Shown here: positions 1-6,798 of the stretch, piece after piece
How positions within the stretch are numbered: the stretch's first letter is position 1
Layout: every line of letters starts with the position of its first letter
From: Cytophagales bacterium
Lineage (GTDB): Bacteria; Bacteroidota; Bacteroidia; Cytophagales; Cyclobacteriaceae
Direction: 5' to 3'
DNA: 12,730 nucleotides
Assembly: GCA_003504855.1 (NCBI GenBank)
Contig: DNZD01000280.1
Span: 1-12,730 of the forward strand
Notes under the pieces: model-generated
The model's database searches: none
Seen by the model: the letters and a program-made list of their open reading frames with translations, nothing else
Told to the model about the DNA's origin: nothing
Position numbers and translations under genes: made by a program

Positions 1-1278
1 TCATGGCAAGTACTGGTATTTGCTGGTATACTCACCATAGTGGTGAGCTTGCTCGCCGGTGCTTACCCTGCTGCCGTTCTCTCCGACTTCCAGCCAGCCC
101 GCGTGCTCAAAGGCGTATTCCGCAACTCAAGTTCCGGCAGACGCATGCAGCAATCCCTGATTGTATTTCAGTTCAGTATTTCGGTATTCCTGATGGTATG
201 CACATTCTTTATCCAGAAACAATTGTCTTTCATCCAGAACAAGCAATTGGGTTTTGACCGCGAACACATCATCATTTTGCCACTCAGTGAAAAAACGAAG
301 GCGTCCTTGTCCAGCTTCAAAACCGAACTCAAGAACATACCAGGCGTATTACATGCATCCCGTTGTGTGAACACACCTGTTCGTATCGGTGGCGGCTACA
401 ATATGCGGTCGGCTGCCATGCCCGAGGATGAACAAATGGCGGTGACGGCTAACCCGGTGGATGAGGAGTATTTGTCCGTTACCGGACTTCAGTTGATTGC
501 AGGTCAGAATTTCACCGAACAGGATCTGGTCGACATAAACCTGGAGACCGAACGCCAGGAACATTTCATCCTCAATGAAAGTGCCGCAGCACAATTGGGC
601 TGGTCACCGGAAGAGGCTATTGGCAAAGCCATGTTTCTCGGTGACGGTCGCCCGGGAACGGTGCGCGGGGTGGTGAAGGACTTTCATTTCGAATCCCTCC
701 ACGCTCCCATCAAGCCCCTGGTGTTGTTCACCGAAACCTGGGGTCGTCGTCTTCTCGTCAAGATCGACGGCAAAGACATTCAGCAGACCATCGCCGGCAT
801 TCAGGCTTTCTGGTCCAGACGCGTGGATGACATGCCGTTTGAGTATCGCTTTCTCGACGACGACTACAACAAGATGTACAACAGCGAGATCAAGCTGGGC
901 AACGTCATGAACCTATTCGCCTCTATCGCGATACTGCTTGCCTGTCTCGGATTGTTCGGACTCTCGACCCTGGTCGTGCAGCAGCGCATCAAAGAAGTCT
1001 CTATCCGCAAGGTGCTTGGCGCGAATGTAATGCACCTCGTAGCGATACTTTCAGGTGGCTTTACAAGGCTGGTGCTCATTGCCTTTCTCATTGCGGCTCC
1101 GCTGGCCTGGTATGCCATGACCCTGTGGTTGCGGGACTTTGCCTATGCCATTCCGCTCGATGCATGGGTATTTGGTGTGGTGGGCCTGGCTGCGATTATC
1201 ATTGCATTTATTACCGTGAGTGTGCAAGGATTACAGGCGGCAATGACCAATCCGGCTGAGACATTGAAGGCAGAGTAG
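1..1278 (+). CDS. ABC transporter permease, FtsX/MacB type (5' partial)
   Basis: This is the C-terminal part (425 residues visible) of an inner-membrane permease of the FtsX/MacB superfamily. The reading frame is open from base 1, so the true start lies left of the window. In order I see: the end of one FtsX domain (hydrophobic residues about 4-21, then the tail 'FQPARVLKG'); a membrane segment at about 52-71 that opens the second half; a soluble periplasmic MacB-like domain at about 75-295; and three membrane segments at about 301-325, 354-376 and 389-410. The FtsX signature 'RIKEVSIRKVLGAN' lies between the first and second of these three. The end 'NPAETLKAE' is typical of the family. Two such halves in one chain of about 800 residues is the common Bacteroidetes form. 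These proteins work with a separate ATPase in export, lipoprotein-related or mechanotransmission roles. The substrate cannot be told from this fragment. Confidence 0.9.
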   Translation, partial: SWQVLVFAGILTIVVSLLAGAYPAAVLSDFQPARVLKGVFRNSSSGRRMQQSLIVFQFSISVFLMVCTFFIQKQLSFIQNKQLGFDREHIIILPLSEKTKASLSSFKTELKNIPGVLHASRCVNTPVRIGGGYNMRSAAMPEDEQMAVTANPVDEEYLSVTGLQLIAGQNFTEQDLVDINLETERQEHFILNESAAAQLGWSPEEAIGKAMFLGDGRPGTVRGVVKDFHFESLHAPIKPLVLFTETWGRRLLVKIDGKDIQQTIAGIQAFWSRRVDDMPFEYRFLDDDYNKMYNSEIKLGNVMNLFASIAILLACLGLFGLSTLVVQQRIKEVSIRKVLGANVMHLVAILSGGFTRLVLIAFLIAAPLAWYAMTLWLRDFAYAIPLDAWVFGVVGLAAIIIAFITVSVQGLQAAMTNPAETLKAE

Positions 1279-1417
1279 AGGGGTTTTCACCGCGGGGACA
1301 CGGAGACGCATTGGTACCATCGGTGCGGAAATGCTTGCGTTGACTATAGCACGTCACTTCTATGCGGTGAAAGCGACGGATTTCCTGTAAATTCCGTTCC
1401 ATCACCACCCTCCTCCC
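1279..1417. repeat. Degenerate GC/GA-rich inverted-repeat element in the permease-channel gap
   Basis: This gap holds no gene. It carries a 9-base inverted repeat, TTTCACCGC at 1285-1293 and GCGGTGAAA at 1364-1372. The left arm continues as a GA-rich stretch (GGGGACACGGAGACGCA, 1294-1310). The same kind of sequence (C-C-R-C-A-G-A-G-A-C-A-C, paired with its reverse complement) recurs in the next gap at 2433-2500. Arms of this type are widespread as non-coding repeats between bacterial genes. I recognise the pattern from general familiarity, not from a search. No good promoter for the channel gene stands out here. Confidence 0.45.
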
Positions 1418-2350
1418 ATGATGAACGCCCGATTCAAACACATCGCACAGAGTAAAGTATTCTGTCACACCGTCAACTATGTCATCCTCGCTTTTGCCGC
1501 GCTGATCGGTCTGGAGACCGTGTTCAAAACCGATGCCTGGCTGTTGGCATTCGTGGTGCTGGACTACAGTTTCCTTGCCTTCTTCGTCATCGAAATCATC
1601 ATCCGCATTTTGGCCGAGGATCACCCCGGAAGATTCTTCGTGTTGTTTGAACGCAAACCGGTGGTCAAAAACGGTGTCACCCGAATGGTGTTTACTTTTA
1701 CCGAACACGGCTTCTGGAATCTCTTCGACTTCACCCTCATTGCCTTGAGCTTCATCGGCATCTTTGGTCAGGTGATCCATCCGTCATTTATCCAGATCGG
1801 TCGTCTCTTCCGAATCTTCCGGATCTTGCGCCTGCTCGAAGTCAGTGAACACCTGAAAGATGTGGAGCGGCGCATCATGAGCATCATCCCCACGGTATTC
1901 TCCTTCGCCGTGCTGCTGCTGATCATGAACTACATCTATTCTATCATGGGGATGTTCATCTTTGACCAGCGGGTGTTCGCAACCTGCGACTTTAGCAGTA
2001 TCCTCAATTGCTTCATCACGCTCTTTCAGGTCATGACCCTGGACAACTGGTCAGACGTGATGCACGACATCACCACCAACAGCCCGAATATTCCGCCCTT
2101 TATCATCCAATCTTATTTCGTAAGTTTTGTAGTGTTCACTTCGATTGTCGCGTTCAACGTATTCATCGCCGTGATGACATCCCAGGTGGCCGACCAGGTG
2201 GAAAAGGATATGGAAACCAAAGTAGACAGCAACCAGGCCATGGATGAGGCCGTGCACGTACAACTCCGTGACGATATGAAACAGGTAGTGCTGGAGTTGC
2301 AACGAGTGCGGGCTGAGTTGAATGAGCTTAGGCGCAGAGGAAGCGTATAG
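1418..2350 (+). CDS. Voltage-gated cation channel, single-domain NavBac/Cav-like
   Basis: The 310-residue protein has the full architecture of a homotetrameric six-helix channel: S1 about 14-36, S2 41-66, S3 98-117, S4 124-141, S5 155-182, pore helix 193-206, filter 207-213 and S6 227-257. The tail (about 258-308) is charged and heptad-like, as in NavBac C-terminal coiled coils. S4 has arginines at every third position (R129, R132, R135, R138). The charge-transfer acids are present (E59 in S2, D104 in S3). The selectivity filter reads TLDNWSD. Known sodium channels such as NavAb have TLESWSM, and the engineered calcium-selective CavAb has TLDDWSD. Here the key acid is Asp and a second Asp sits at the CavAb position, but Asn replaces the middle Asp. 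Ion preference is therefore open between Na+ and Ca2+. The S2-S3 linker is about 24 residues longer than in NavAb. Met-Met at 1418/1421 leaves the exact start ambiguous by one codon. The gene stands alone, with repeat-bearing gaps on both sides. Confidence 0.93.
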   Translation: MMNARFKHIAQSKVFCHTVNYVILAFAALIGLETVFKTDAWLLAFVVLDYSFLAFFVIEIIIRILAEDHPGRFFVLFERKPVVKNGVTRMVFTFTEHGFWNLFDFTLIALSFIGIFGQVIHPSFIQIGRLFRIFRILRLLEVSEHLKDVERRIMSIIPTVFSFAVLLLIMNYIYSIMGMFIFDQRVFATCDFSSILNCFITLFQVMTLDNWSDVMHDITTNSPNIPPFIIQSYFVSFVVFTSIVAFNVFIAVMTSQVADQVEKDMETKVDSNQAMDEAVHVQLRDDMKQVVLELQRVRAELNELRRRGSV

Positions 2351-2550
2351 AGCACCTTCGGTGTGAATGCAGGGTTAAGCAGATGTCGCAGAAAAAATCC
2401 AGAATACGCTGATGCAATCACATAGGAAATGGACCACAGATACACCGAGGCCACAGAAATGCCTTTGCGTGTTCTGCGTCTTCTTCCCGGTCTCTGCGGG
2501 AACCTCCCACACCATGCAGGATTTATTAAAATGAATCCTATATTCCCTCT
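2351..2550. repeat. Degenerate CCACAGA-type inverted repeat in the channel-oxidoreductase gap
   Basis: This 200-base gap has no convincing gene. At 2433-2457 it carries a GA-rich arm starting ACCACAGATACACCGAGG. At about 2463-2500 there is a complementary C/T-rich arm, CTTTGCGTGTTCTGCGTC followed by GGTCTCTGCGGG. Read on the minus strand, the second arm becomes CCCGCAGAGACC...GACGCAGAACACGCAAAG, an imperfect match to the first. This is the same flavour of repeat as at 1285-1310. The arms are too diverged for a firm boundary. The last 20 bases before 2551 hold a possible -7 element, listed separately. Confidence 0.45.
2534..2546 (+). promoter_or_regulatory. Possible Bacteroidetes -7 element for the acyl-CoA operon
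   Basis: TATATTCC (2539-2546) resembles the Bacteroidetes -7 consensus TAnnTTTG and ends only four bases before the start codon. The 11-mer AATCCTATATT (2534-2544) occurs again before the htrA-like gene at 7330-7340, at nearly the same distance from ATG. No clear TTTG -33 box is found at the usual spacing, so this is a weak call. Confidence 0.3.
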
Positions 2551-4047
2551 ATGAAAGCTCTCCTCTGCAAATCCCACGGACTGCCGGATTCGCTGGTCCT
2601 TACCGAACAACCTTCCCCCTCGCCGGGGCCTGGTGATGTCGTTATCCAGGTACGTGCCTGTGGCGTGAATTTTCCTGATGTACTGATCATCCAGAACAAG
2701 TATCAGTTTAAACCCGACCTGCCTTTTGCGCCGGGGGGCGAAGTATCGGGCATCATCGAAAAGGTGGGTGAAAAAGTAAAGCATGTAAAACCGGGTGACC
2801 GGGTCATTGCTCTTTGTGGCCACGGCGGCTTCGCTGAACAAGTGGTGGTGACAGCCAAGCGGGTATTCCCTGCGCCACCCGGAATGGACTTTATCAACGC
2901 GGCGTGCTCATTATATACCTACGGCACATCCTACCATGCCCTCAAAGACCGCGCACAACTGAAACCTGGAGAAACATTGCTCGTGCTCGGCGCCGGTGGT
3001 GGCGTAGGACTCGCTGCCGTTGAACTGGGCAAGGTGATGGGCGCTACCGTGATCGCCGCCGCATCGTCACTGGAGAAATTAGCCTTGTGTCAGGCGAAAG
3101 GTGCCGACGCGTTGATCAACTACTCAACCGAAGATCTCCGCTCCCGCATCAAGGAACTCACCGGCGACAAAGGCGCGGATGTCGTCTACGATCCTGTCGG
3201 AGGACCACTTGCCGAAGCTGCATTGCGTTCGGTGGGCTGGAAAGGCCGCTACCTGGTGGTCGGCTTTGCGGCGGGTCCGATACCTCAGTTCCCAGCCAAC
3301 CTACCCTTGCTGAAGGGCTGTTCGATTGTCGGGGTATTCTGGGGAAGTTTTGCAGAACGGGAACCGCAACAAAGTCTGCAGAACTTCGGTCAACTGCTGA
3401 CATGGATCAATGAAGGAAAAATCAAGCAACACATTCACCGGATCTATCCGCTGGAGGAAGCTGCCCAATCCCTCAATGACCTGATGAACCGCAAGGTGGT
3501 GGGCAAGGCGGTGGTGAAGGTTGGCAACTGGACGGAGGAGCCAGCCCAACCAAAACCCAAACCGGCACCTGCGCCAGAACCCGTGCAAGGCAAACCGGTG
3601 GTGTTGCAAAAGGAATCTATCCGAAAGCACGAAGGTCAGTCGCTGGGTGTAACGCAATGGCTGACGGTGACCCAGGAGATGATCAATGAGTTTGCCACCG
3701 CCACCGACGACCACCAGTGGATACATGTAGATATTGAAAAAGCAAAGGCCCACATGCCCGGAGGTAAGACTATCGCCCACGGTTACCTGACGTTGTCGTT
3801 GGCGGCGCGGTTCTTTTATGAACTCGTCACCATTCAAGGTGTCACTACCTCTATTAACTATGGATTGAACAAAGCCCGCTTTCCGGTCGCTGTTCAGTCC
3901 GGAAGCCGCATACGCATGCACGGCAAACTCACCCGCGTGGAAGACATGCCGCCGGGTGGCCATAAACTCTTTCTCGAATGTATCATTGAACTGGAAGGCT
4001 CCGACAAGCCGGCTTGCGCTGCTGAATTGATAACCGCTATTTTCTAA
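2551..4047 (+). CDS. Fused MDR oxidoreductase and MaoC/NodN-like (R)-specific enoyl-CoA hydratase
   Basis: This 498-residue two-domain protein opens a three-gene operon. Residues 1-325 are a zinc-free medium-chain dehydrogenase/reductase of the NADPH:quinone oxidoreductase type. It has the MDR N-terminal fold ('GVNFPDVLI', 'PGGEVSGII'), a Rossmann nucleotide-binding loop GAGGGVG at 147-153, and the 'YGTSYHAL' segment typical of this branch. Residues about 328-348 are a Pro/Lys/Ala linker. Residues about 350-498 are a MaoC-like hot-dog domain. It keeps the hydratase-2 catalytic Asp and His (D387 and H392 in DDHQWIH) and the AHG motif (409-411), and most resembles the NodN-like group. The oxidoreductase half probably reduces an enoyl-CoA or quinone-like substrate with NADPH. 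The hydratase half probably interconverts trans-2-enoyl-CoA and (R)-3-hydroxyacyl-CoA. Both substrates are inferred. The linker shows a natural fusion with no frameshift. The next gene starts 10 bases on, so the two are almost certainly cotranscribed. Confidence 0.9.
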   Translation: MKALLCKSHGLPDSLVLTEQPSPSPGPGDVVIQVRACGVNFPDVLIIQNKYQFKPDLPFAPGGEVSGIIEKVGEKVKHVKPGDRVIALCGHGGFAEQVVVTAKRVFPAPPGMDFINAACSLYTYGTSYHALKDRAQLKPGETLLVLGAGGGVGLAAVELGKVMGATVIAAASSLEKLALCQAKGADALINYSTEDLRSRIKELTGDKGADVVYDPVGGPLAEAALRSVGWKGRYLVVGFAAGPIPQFPANLPLLKGCSIVGVFWGSFAEREPQQSLQNFGQLLTWINEGKIKQHIHRIYPLEEAAQSLNDLMNRKVVGKAVVKVGNWTEEPAQPKPKPAPAPEPVQGKPVVLQKESIRKHEGQSLGVTQWLTVTQEMINEFATATDDHQWIHVDIEKAKAHMPGGKTIAHGYLTLSLAARFFYELVTIQGVTTSINYGLNKARFPVAVQSGSRIRMHGKLTRVEDMPPGGHKLFLECIIELEGSDKPACAAELITAIF

Positions 4048-4057
4048 ACTTATCATT

Positions 4058-4795
4058 ATGCGATTGAAGAATAAGATTGCCATTGTCACCGGGGGTGCCA
4101 GTGGTATTGGATTGGCCACCGTGAAGGCCTTTGTACGCGAAGGAGCCAAAGTGGCCATTTGGGATTGGTCCGATAAAGGCCAGGCTGTTGCCGATGAATT
4201 GCGCAAAGCAGGTCATGATGTCACGTTCACCAAAGTATCCGTGGCCAGCCGCCCTGACGTGGATGCTGCGGTGAAGGCAGCCCATGCCCACTTTGGCCGC
4301 ATCGACATTCTCATCAACAATGCCGGCATCACCAAAGACCGAACCTTGCTGAAGATGTCAAAAGAAGAATGGGATGATGTGATTTCAGTGAACCTCACCG
4401 GCGTATTCAATTGTACGCAGGCGGTGGTGCCCATCATGAAAGAGCAACAATACGGACGGATCGTTTCGGCCTCGTCGAATGTCGCCATCCGCGGAAACTA
4501 TGGGCAGACCAATTACGTCGCCACCAAGTCGGCCATCATCGGCTTGTGCAAGGTGTGGGCACTTGAACTGGGACGCTTTGGCATCACCGCCAACTGCATC
4601 GCGCCTGGCTTCATCAAGACCGCCATGACCGATGCCATGCCTGAGGAAGTACGCAAAGCATCCCTCGCCCACATACCCGCCGGCCGTTGGGGAGAGCCGT
4701 CCGACATTGCACATGGCTATGTATACCTTGCTTCGGACGAAGCCTCCTTTGTGAATGGAATTTGTATCACCATTGACGGCGGTGCCGCCCGCTGA
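4058..4795 (+). CDS. SDR-family 3-hydroxyacyl-CoA / 3-oxoacyl reductase (FabG-like)
   Basis: This is a classical short-chain dehydrogenase of 245 residues, the standard length. Visible motifs are the cofactor loop TGGASGIG (11-18), NNAG (87-90), N112, and the catalytic S140, Y153 and K157 (YVATK). The C-terminal 'GGAAR' follows the usual 'TIDGG' strand. An Asp at 36, at the end of the second beta strand, favours NAD(H) over NADP(H) by the usual SDR rule. It resembles FabG and acetoacetyl-CoA reductases. Placed between an (R)-hydratase fusion and an acyl-CoA dehydrogenase, its likely job is oxidising (R)-3-hydroxyacyl-CoA to 3-oxoacyl-CoA, or the reverse. It is probably not the housekeeping FabG, since no fatty-acid synthesis genes (fabD, acpP, fabF) are nearby. 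The start 10 bases after the previous stop fits, with Met directly before the first beta strand. There is no Shine-Dalgarno, as usual for this phylum. Confidence 0.93.
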   Translation: MRLKNKIAIVTGGASGIGLATVKAFVREGAKVAIWDWSDKGQAVADELRKAGHDVTFTKVSVASRPDVDAAVKAAHAHFGRIDILINNAGITKDRTLLKMSKEEWDDVISVNLTGVFNCTQAVVPIMKEQQYGRIVSASSNVAIRGNYGQTNYVATKSAIIGLCKVWALELGRFGITANCIAPGFIKTAMTDAMPEEVRKASLAHIPAGRWGEPSDIAHGYVYLASDEASFVNGICITIDGGAAR

Positions 4796-4801
4796 TTTAT
4801 C

Positions 4802-4833
4802 CAATCATCAAATTTTCAAATCTTCAAATCAAA
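4802..4833 (+). repeat. AT-rich 8-bp tandem iteration before the acyl-CoA dehydrogenase gene
   Basis: Four near-identical 8-base units lie end to end: CAATCATC, AAATTTTC, AAATCTTC and AAATCAAA. They fill most of the 42-base gap between the SDR and acyl-CoA dehydrogenase genes and end four bases before ATG. The run is unpaired and A-rich, so it could act as an unstructured translation-initiation leader. It may equally be simple slippage sequence. Confidence 0.55.
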
Positions 4834-4837
4834 GTAC

Positions 4838-6643
4838 ATGTCCCGTTACACCAGCATCGAAAACCTTCGCTTCCTCCTTCAGGAAGTACACAACCTTAAT
4901 GATCTATTCGCCCTTCCGAAATACAATCACCTGAACTGGGAAGAAGCGTGGATGATGGTAGAGTCGGCCAAGCTACTCGCCGACCGTGACATGGCACCGT
5001 TCTTTCGAGCCATGGACGAGACACCCGCGAAATACGACGGGAAAGGTGGTGTTACGACCCATCCGCAGCTGAAGAAGATCATCAAAGAAGTAGCAGAAGC
5101 CGGTTGGATTGGTGGTGCTGCTAAATTCGAACATGGCGGTATGCAAATGCCAATGATGATCTTCAACGCCGGACAGCATATTTTCCAGTCGGCCAACAAT
5201 GGCAGCCAGGGATATTTCAGTTTATCTGCCGGATCAGCAGCCCTGATCACCAGCTTCGGCAATGAAGAGCAGATCAAAACGTACGTGCCTCCCATCTTCG
5301 AGGGCCGCTGGCAAGGAACCATGGCGCTCACCGAACCGCAGGCTGGCAGTTCGCTTACGGATATTACCACCAGCGCGTCACCCGTTGGCAACGGCAGGTA
5401 CAAGATTAAAGGCCAGAAGATATTTATATCCGGCGGCCAGCACGACGCCTGCGAAAACTTTGTGCACCTCACCCTCGCCCGCATTGATGGCGCTCCCGCC
5501 GGAACAAAAGGAATTTCTTTGTTCATCATTCCCAAGTTCCTGCCCCAACCTGATGGCAGCTTGAAGCCCAATGATGCTGTATGCGTCGGAGATTTTCAGA
5601 AGATGGGCCAGCGGGGTTACAGCACTACGCACCTCGCTTTCGGTGATCATGACCAGTGCATCGGATGGCTGGTGGGTGAGCCCCACAAGGGATTGAGTTA
5701 TATGTTTCAAATGATGAACGAGGCACGCATTGGCGTAGGCCAAACCGCTGCGTCTGTTGCCATGGCAGCTTATCAGGCATCCTTGCAATATGCCCAGGAG
5801 CGCCCGCAGGGACGGTTGGCCAGTGAGAAGGATCCGCTCAAAGCACCAACACTAATTATCAACCACCCAGATGTACAACGCATGCTGTTGACGCAAAAAG
5901 CAATTGCCGAAGGTGCGTTGTCATTGGCGATGGAGTGCAACAGACTCTATGACCTCGCCCATGCCGCCAGTGGCGATGCGCAACGCAAAGCATGGCTGTT
6001 GCTCGAAATACTTACTCCGATTGTTAAAACATACTCCGCCGAACAAGGCAGTAGAGCCGCAGCATTGGCGGTGCAGACCCTAGGCGGCTATGGCTTCACG
6101 ACGGACTTCCCGGTTCAACAACATTACCGGGACTTAAAGATCATGTCCATTTATGAAGGCACTACCGGTATTCAGTCGCTGGACCTTCTTGGCAGAAAAG
6201 TAAACATGGAAAAAGGTCAGGCGCTGCAGGAGTTGGTGTCCGCTATCCAGCAGACAATTCAGTCGGCTTCGGCGCATGAAGCGCTTAAACCTTATGCGGC
6301 TTCACTCGGCGAAGAGTTGAAGCGCGCCGGCAGTGTCCTCGCCCACCTGGGCAAGTTTGCCGCCGCCGGTGAAGTTGACCGCTACCTGGCTGACGCCTCC
6401 GTGTTCATGGAACAAGTGAGTTACCTCGTTATTGGATGGCAATGGCTCAAGCAGGGAACACATGCCGCCACACAGTTGCAGAGCGGTAACACCAGGCAGC
6501 AGACTAAAGCTTTTTATGAAGGCAAGGTCCATACCATGAAATTCTTTTTCAGGTATGAGTTGCCCCACGCTGCTGCCTGTGCAAAGACACTACTTGATCC
6601 GGAGTACCTGACCAATCTGAAGTCAGCCGCGATACTTCCTTAG
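4838..6643 (+). CDS. Acyl-CoA dehydrogenase, large (about 600-residue) FadE5/DmdC-like type
   Basis: This 601-residue flavoprotein dehydrogenates acyl-CoA to trans-2-enoyl-CoA, the first step of beta-oxidation. It has the extended N-terminal segment (about 1-80), then the usual N-terminal, middle and C-terminal domains, then an additional C-terminal helical domain (about 460-600). This layout matches the larger acyl-CoA dehydrogenases rather than the 380-residue type. The FAD/substrate loop 'TEPQAGSSLTD' is at 165-175. The helical core has 'MNEARIGVG' (293-301) and 'QTLGGYGF' (413-420). The catalytic-base segment is 'IYEGTTGIQ', with Glu at about 440. It is third in the operon, 42 bases after the SDR gene. 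An electron-transfer flavoprotein should accept its electrons, but none is encoded here. Substrate chain length cannot be told from sequence alone. Confidence 0.95.
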   Translation: MSRYTSIENLRFLLQEVHNLNDLFALPKYNHLNWEEAWMMVESAKLLADRDMAPFFRAMDETPAKYDGKGGVTTHPQLKKIIKEVAEAGWIGGAAKFEHGGMQMPMMIFNAGQHIFQSANNGSQGYFSLSAGSAALITSFGNEEQIKTYVPPIFEGRWQGTMALTEPQAGSSLTDITTSASPVGNGRYKIKGQKIFISGGQHDACENFVHLTLARIDGAPAGTKGISLFIIPKFLPQPDGSLKPNDAVCVGDFQKMGQRGYSTTHLAFGDHDQCIGWLVGEPHKGLSYMFQMMNEARIGVGQTAASVAMAAYQASLQYAQERPQGRLASEKDPLKAPTLIINHPDVQRMLLTQKAIAEGALSLAMECNRLYDLAHAASGDAQRKAWLLLEILTPIVKTYSAEQGSRAAALAVQTLGGYGFTTDFPVQQHYRDLKIMSIYEGTTGIQSLDLLGRKVNMEKGQALQELVSAIQQTIQSASAHEALKPYAASLGEELKRAGSVLAHLGKFAAAGEVDRYLADASVFMEQVSYLVIGWQWLKQGTHAATQLQSGNTRQQTKAFYEGKVHTMKFFFRYELPHAAACAKTLLDPEYLTNLKSAAILP

Positions 6644-6649
6644 TCATAG

Positions 6650-6710
6650 TTTAAGCCATTTTGTCTTATTTCTGATCGTTTTTGATCAGACTAGGACATT
6701 ATGGCTTGAA
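6650..6710. repeat. 61-nt imperfect palindrome after the acyl-CoA operon, possible terminator
   Basis: The outer arms TTTAAGCCATTTTGTC (6650-6665) and GACATTATGGCTTGAA (6695-6710) match in 13 of 16 pairs. Inside them is a perfect 7-bp stem, TCTGATC (6671-6677) with GATCAGA (6684-6690), around the loop GTTTTT. A 5x4 internal loop separates the two stems. A run of six T's follows about seven bases downstream (within 6719-6725). It begins six bases after the stop codon of the acyl-CoA dehydrogenase gene, so transcription termination is plausible. A mobile palindromic repeat unit is the alternative. Confidence 0.6.
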
Positions 6711-6752
6711 AATGGAGTGTTTTTTGGGTCGGCACAGATTTTCCTGATAGCC

Positions 6753-6776
6753 ACATCAGAAGATCAAAACTGATGT
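6753..6776. promoter_or_regulatory. Inverted repeat ACATCAG-N10-CTGATGT upstream of hsp20
   Basis: A perfect 7-base inverted repeat (6753-6759 and 6770-6776) sits 22 bases before the Hsp20 start codon. It could be a repressor operator or an mRNA hairpin in the 5' leader. It is not the CIRCE element, whose arms are TTAGCACTC and GAGTGCTAA, although arm length and spacing are similar in style. No obvious -7/-33 promoter pair was found nearby. Confidence 0.4.
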
Positions 6777-6798
6777 TAAACCAAAAACAAAACATACT

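Noticed and set aside
1211..1780. Minus-strand open frame of 189 codons across the permease-channel gap
   Set aside because: It overlaps two strong + strand genes and the repeat. Its His/Asp/Glu-rich composition is what an antisense frame of such genes gives.
2113..2841. Minus-strand open frame of 242 codons across the channel end, gap and MDR start
   Set aside because: It is antisense to two well-supported genes and crosses a repeat-rich gap. Nothing in its residues looks like a protein domain.
3301..4206. Long minus-strand open frame (301 codons) opposite the MaoC half and SDR start
   Set aside because: It spans two clear + strand genes, has no family resemblance and shows composition typical of an antisense shadow of GC-rich codons.
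4802..4833. Short CRISPR-like array
   Set aside because: The units are 8 bases with no spacers, and no cas genes are present.
6753..6776. CIRCE element for HrcA
   Set aside because: The arm sequence ACATCAG does not match TTAGCACTC and the spacer is 10 rather than 9 bases.
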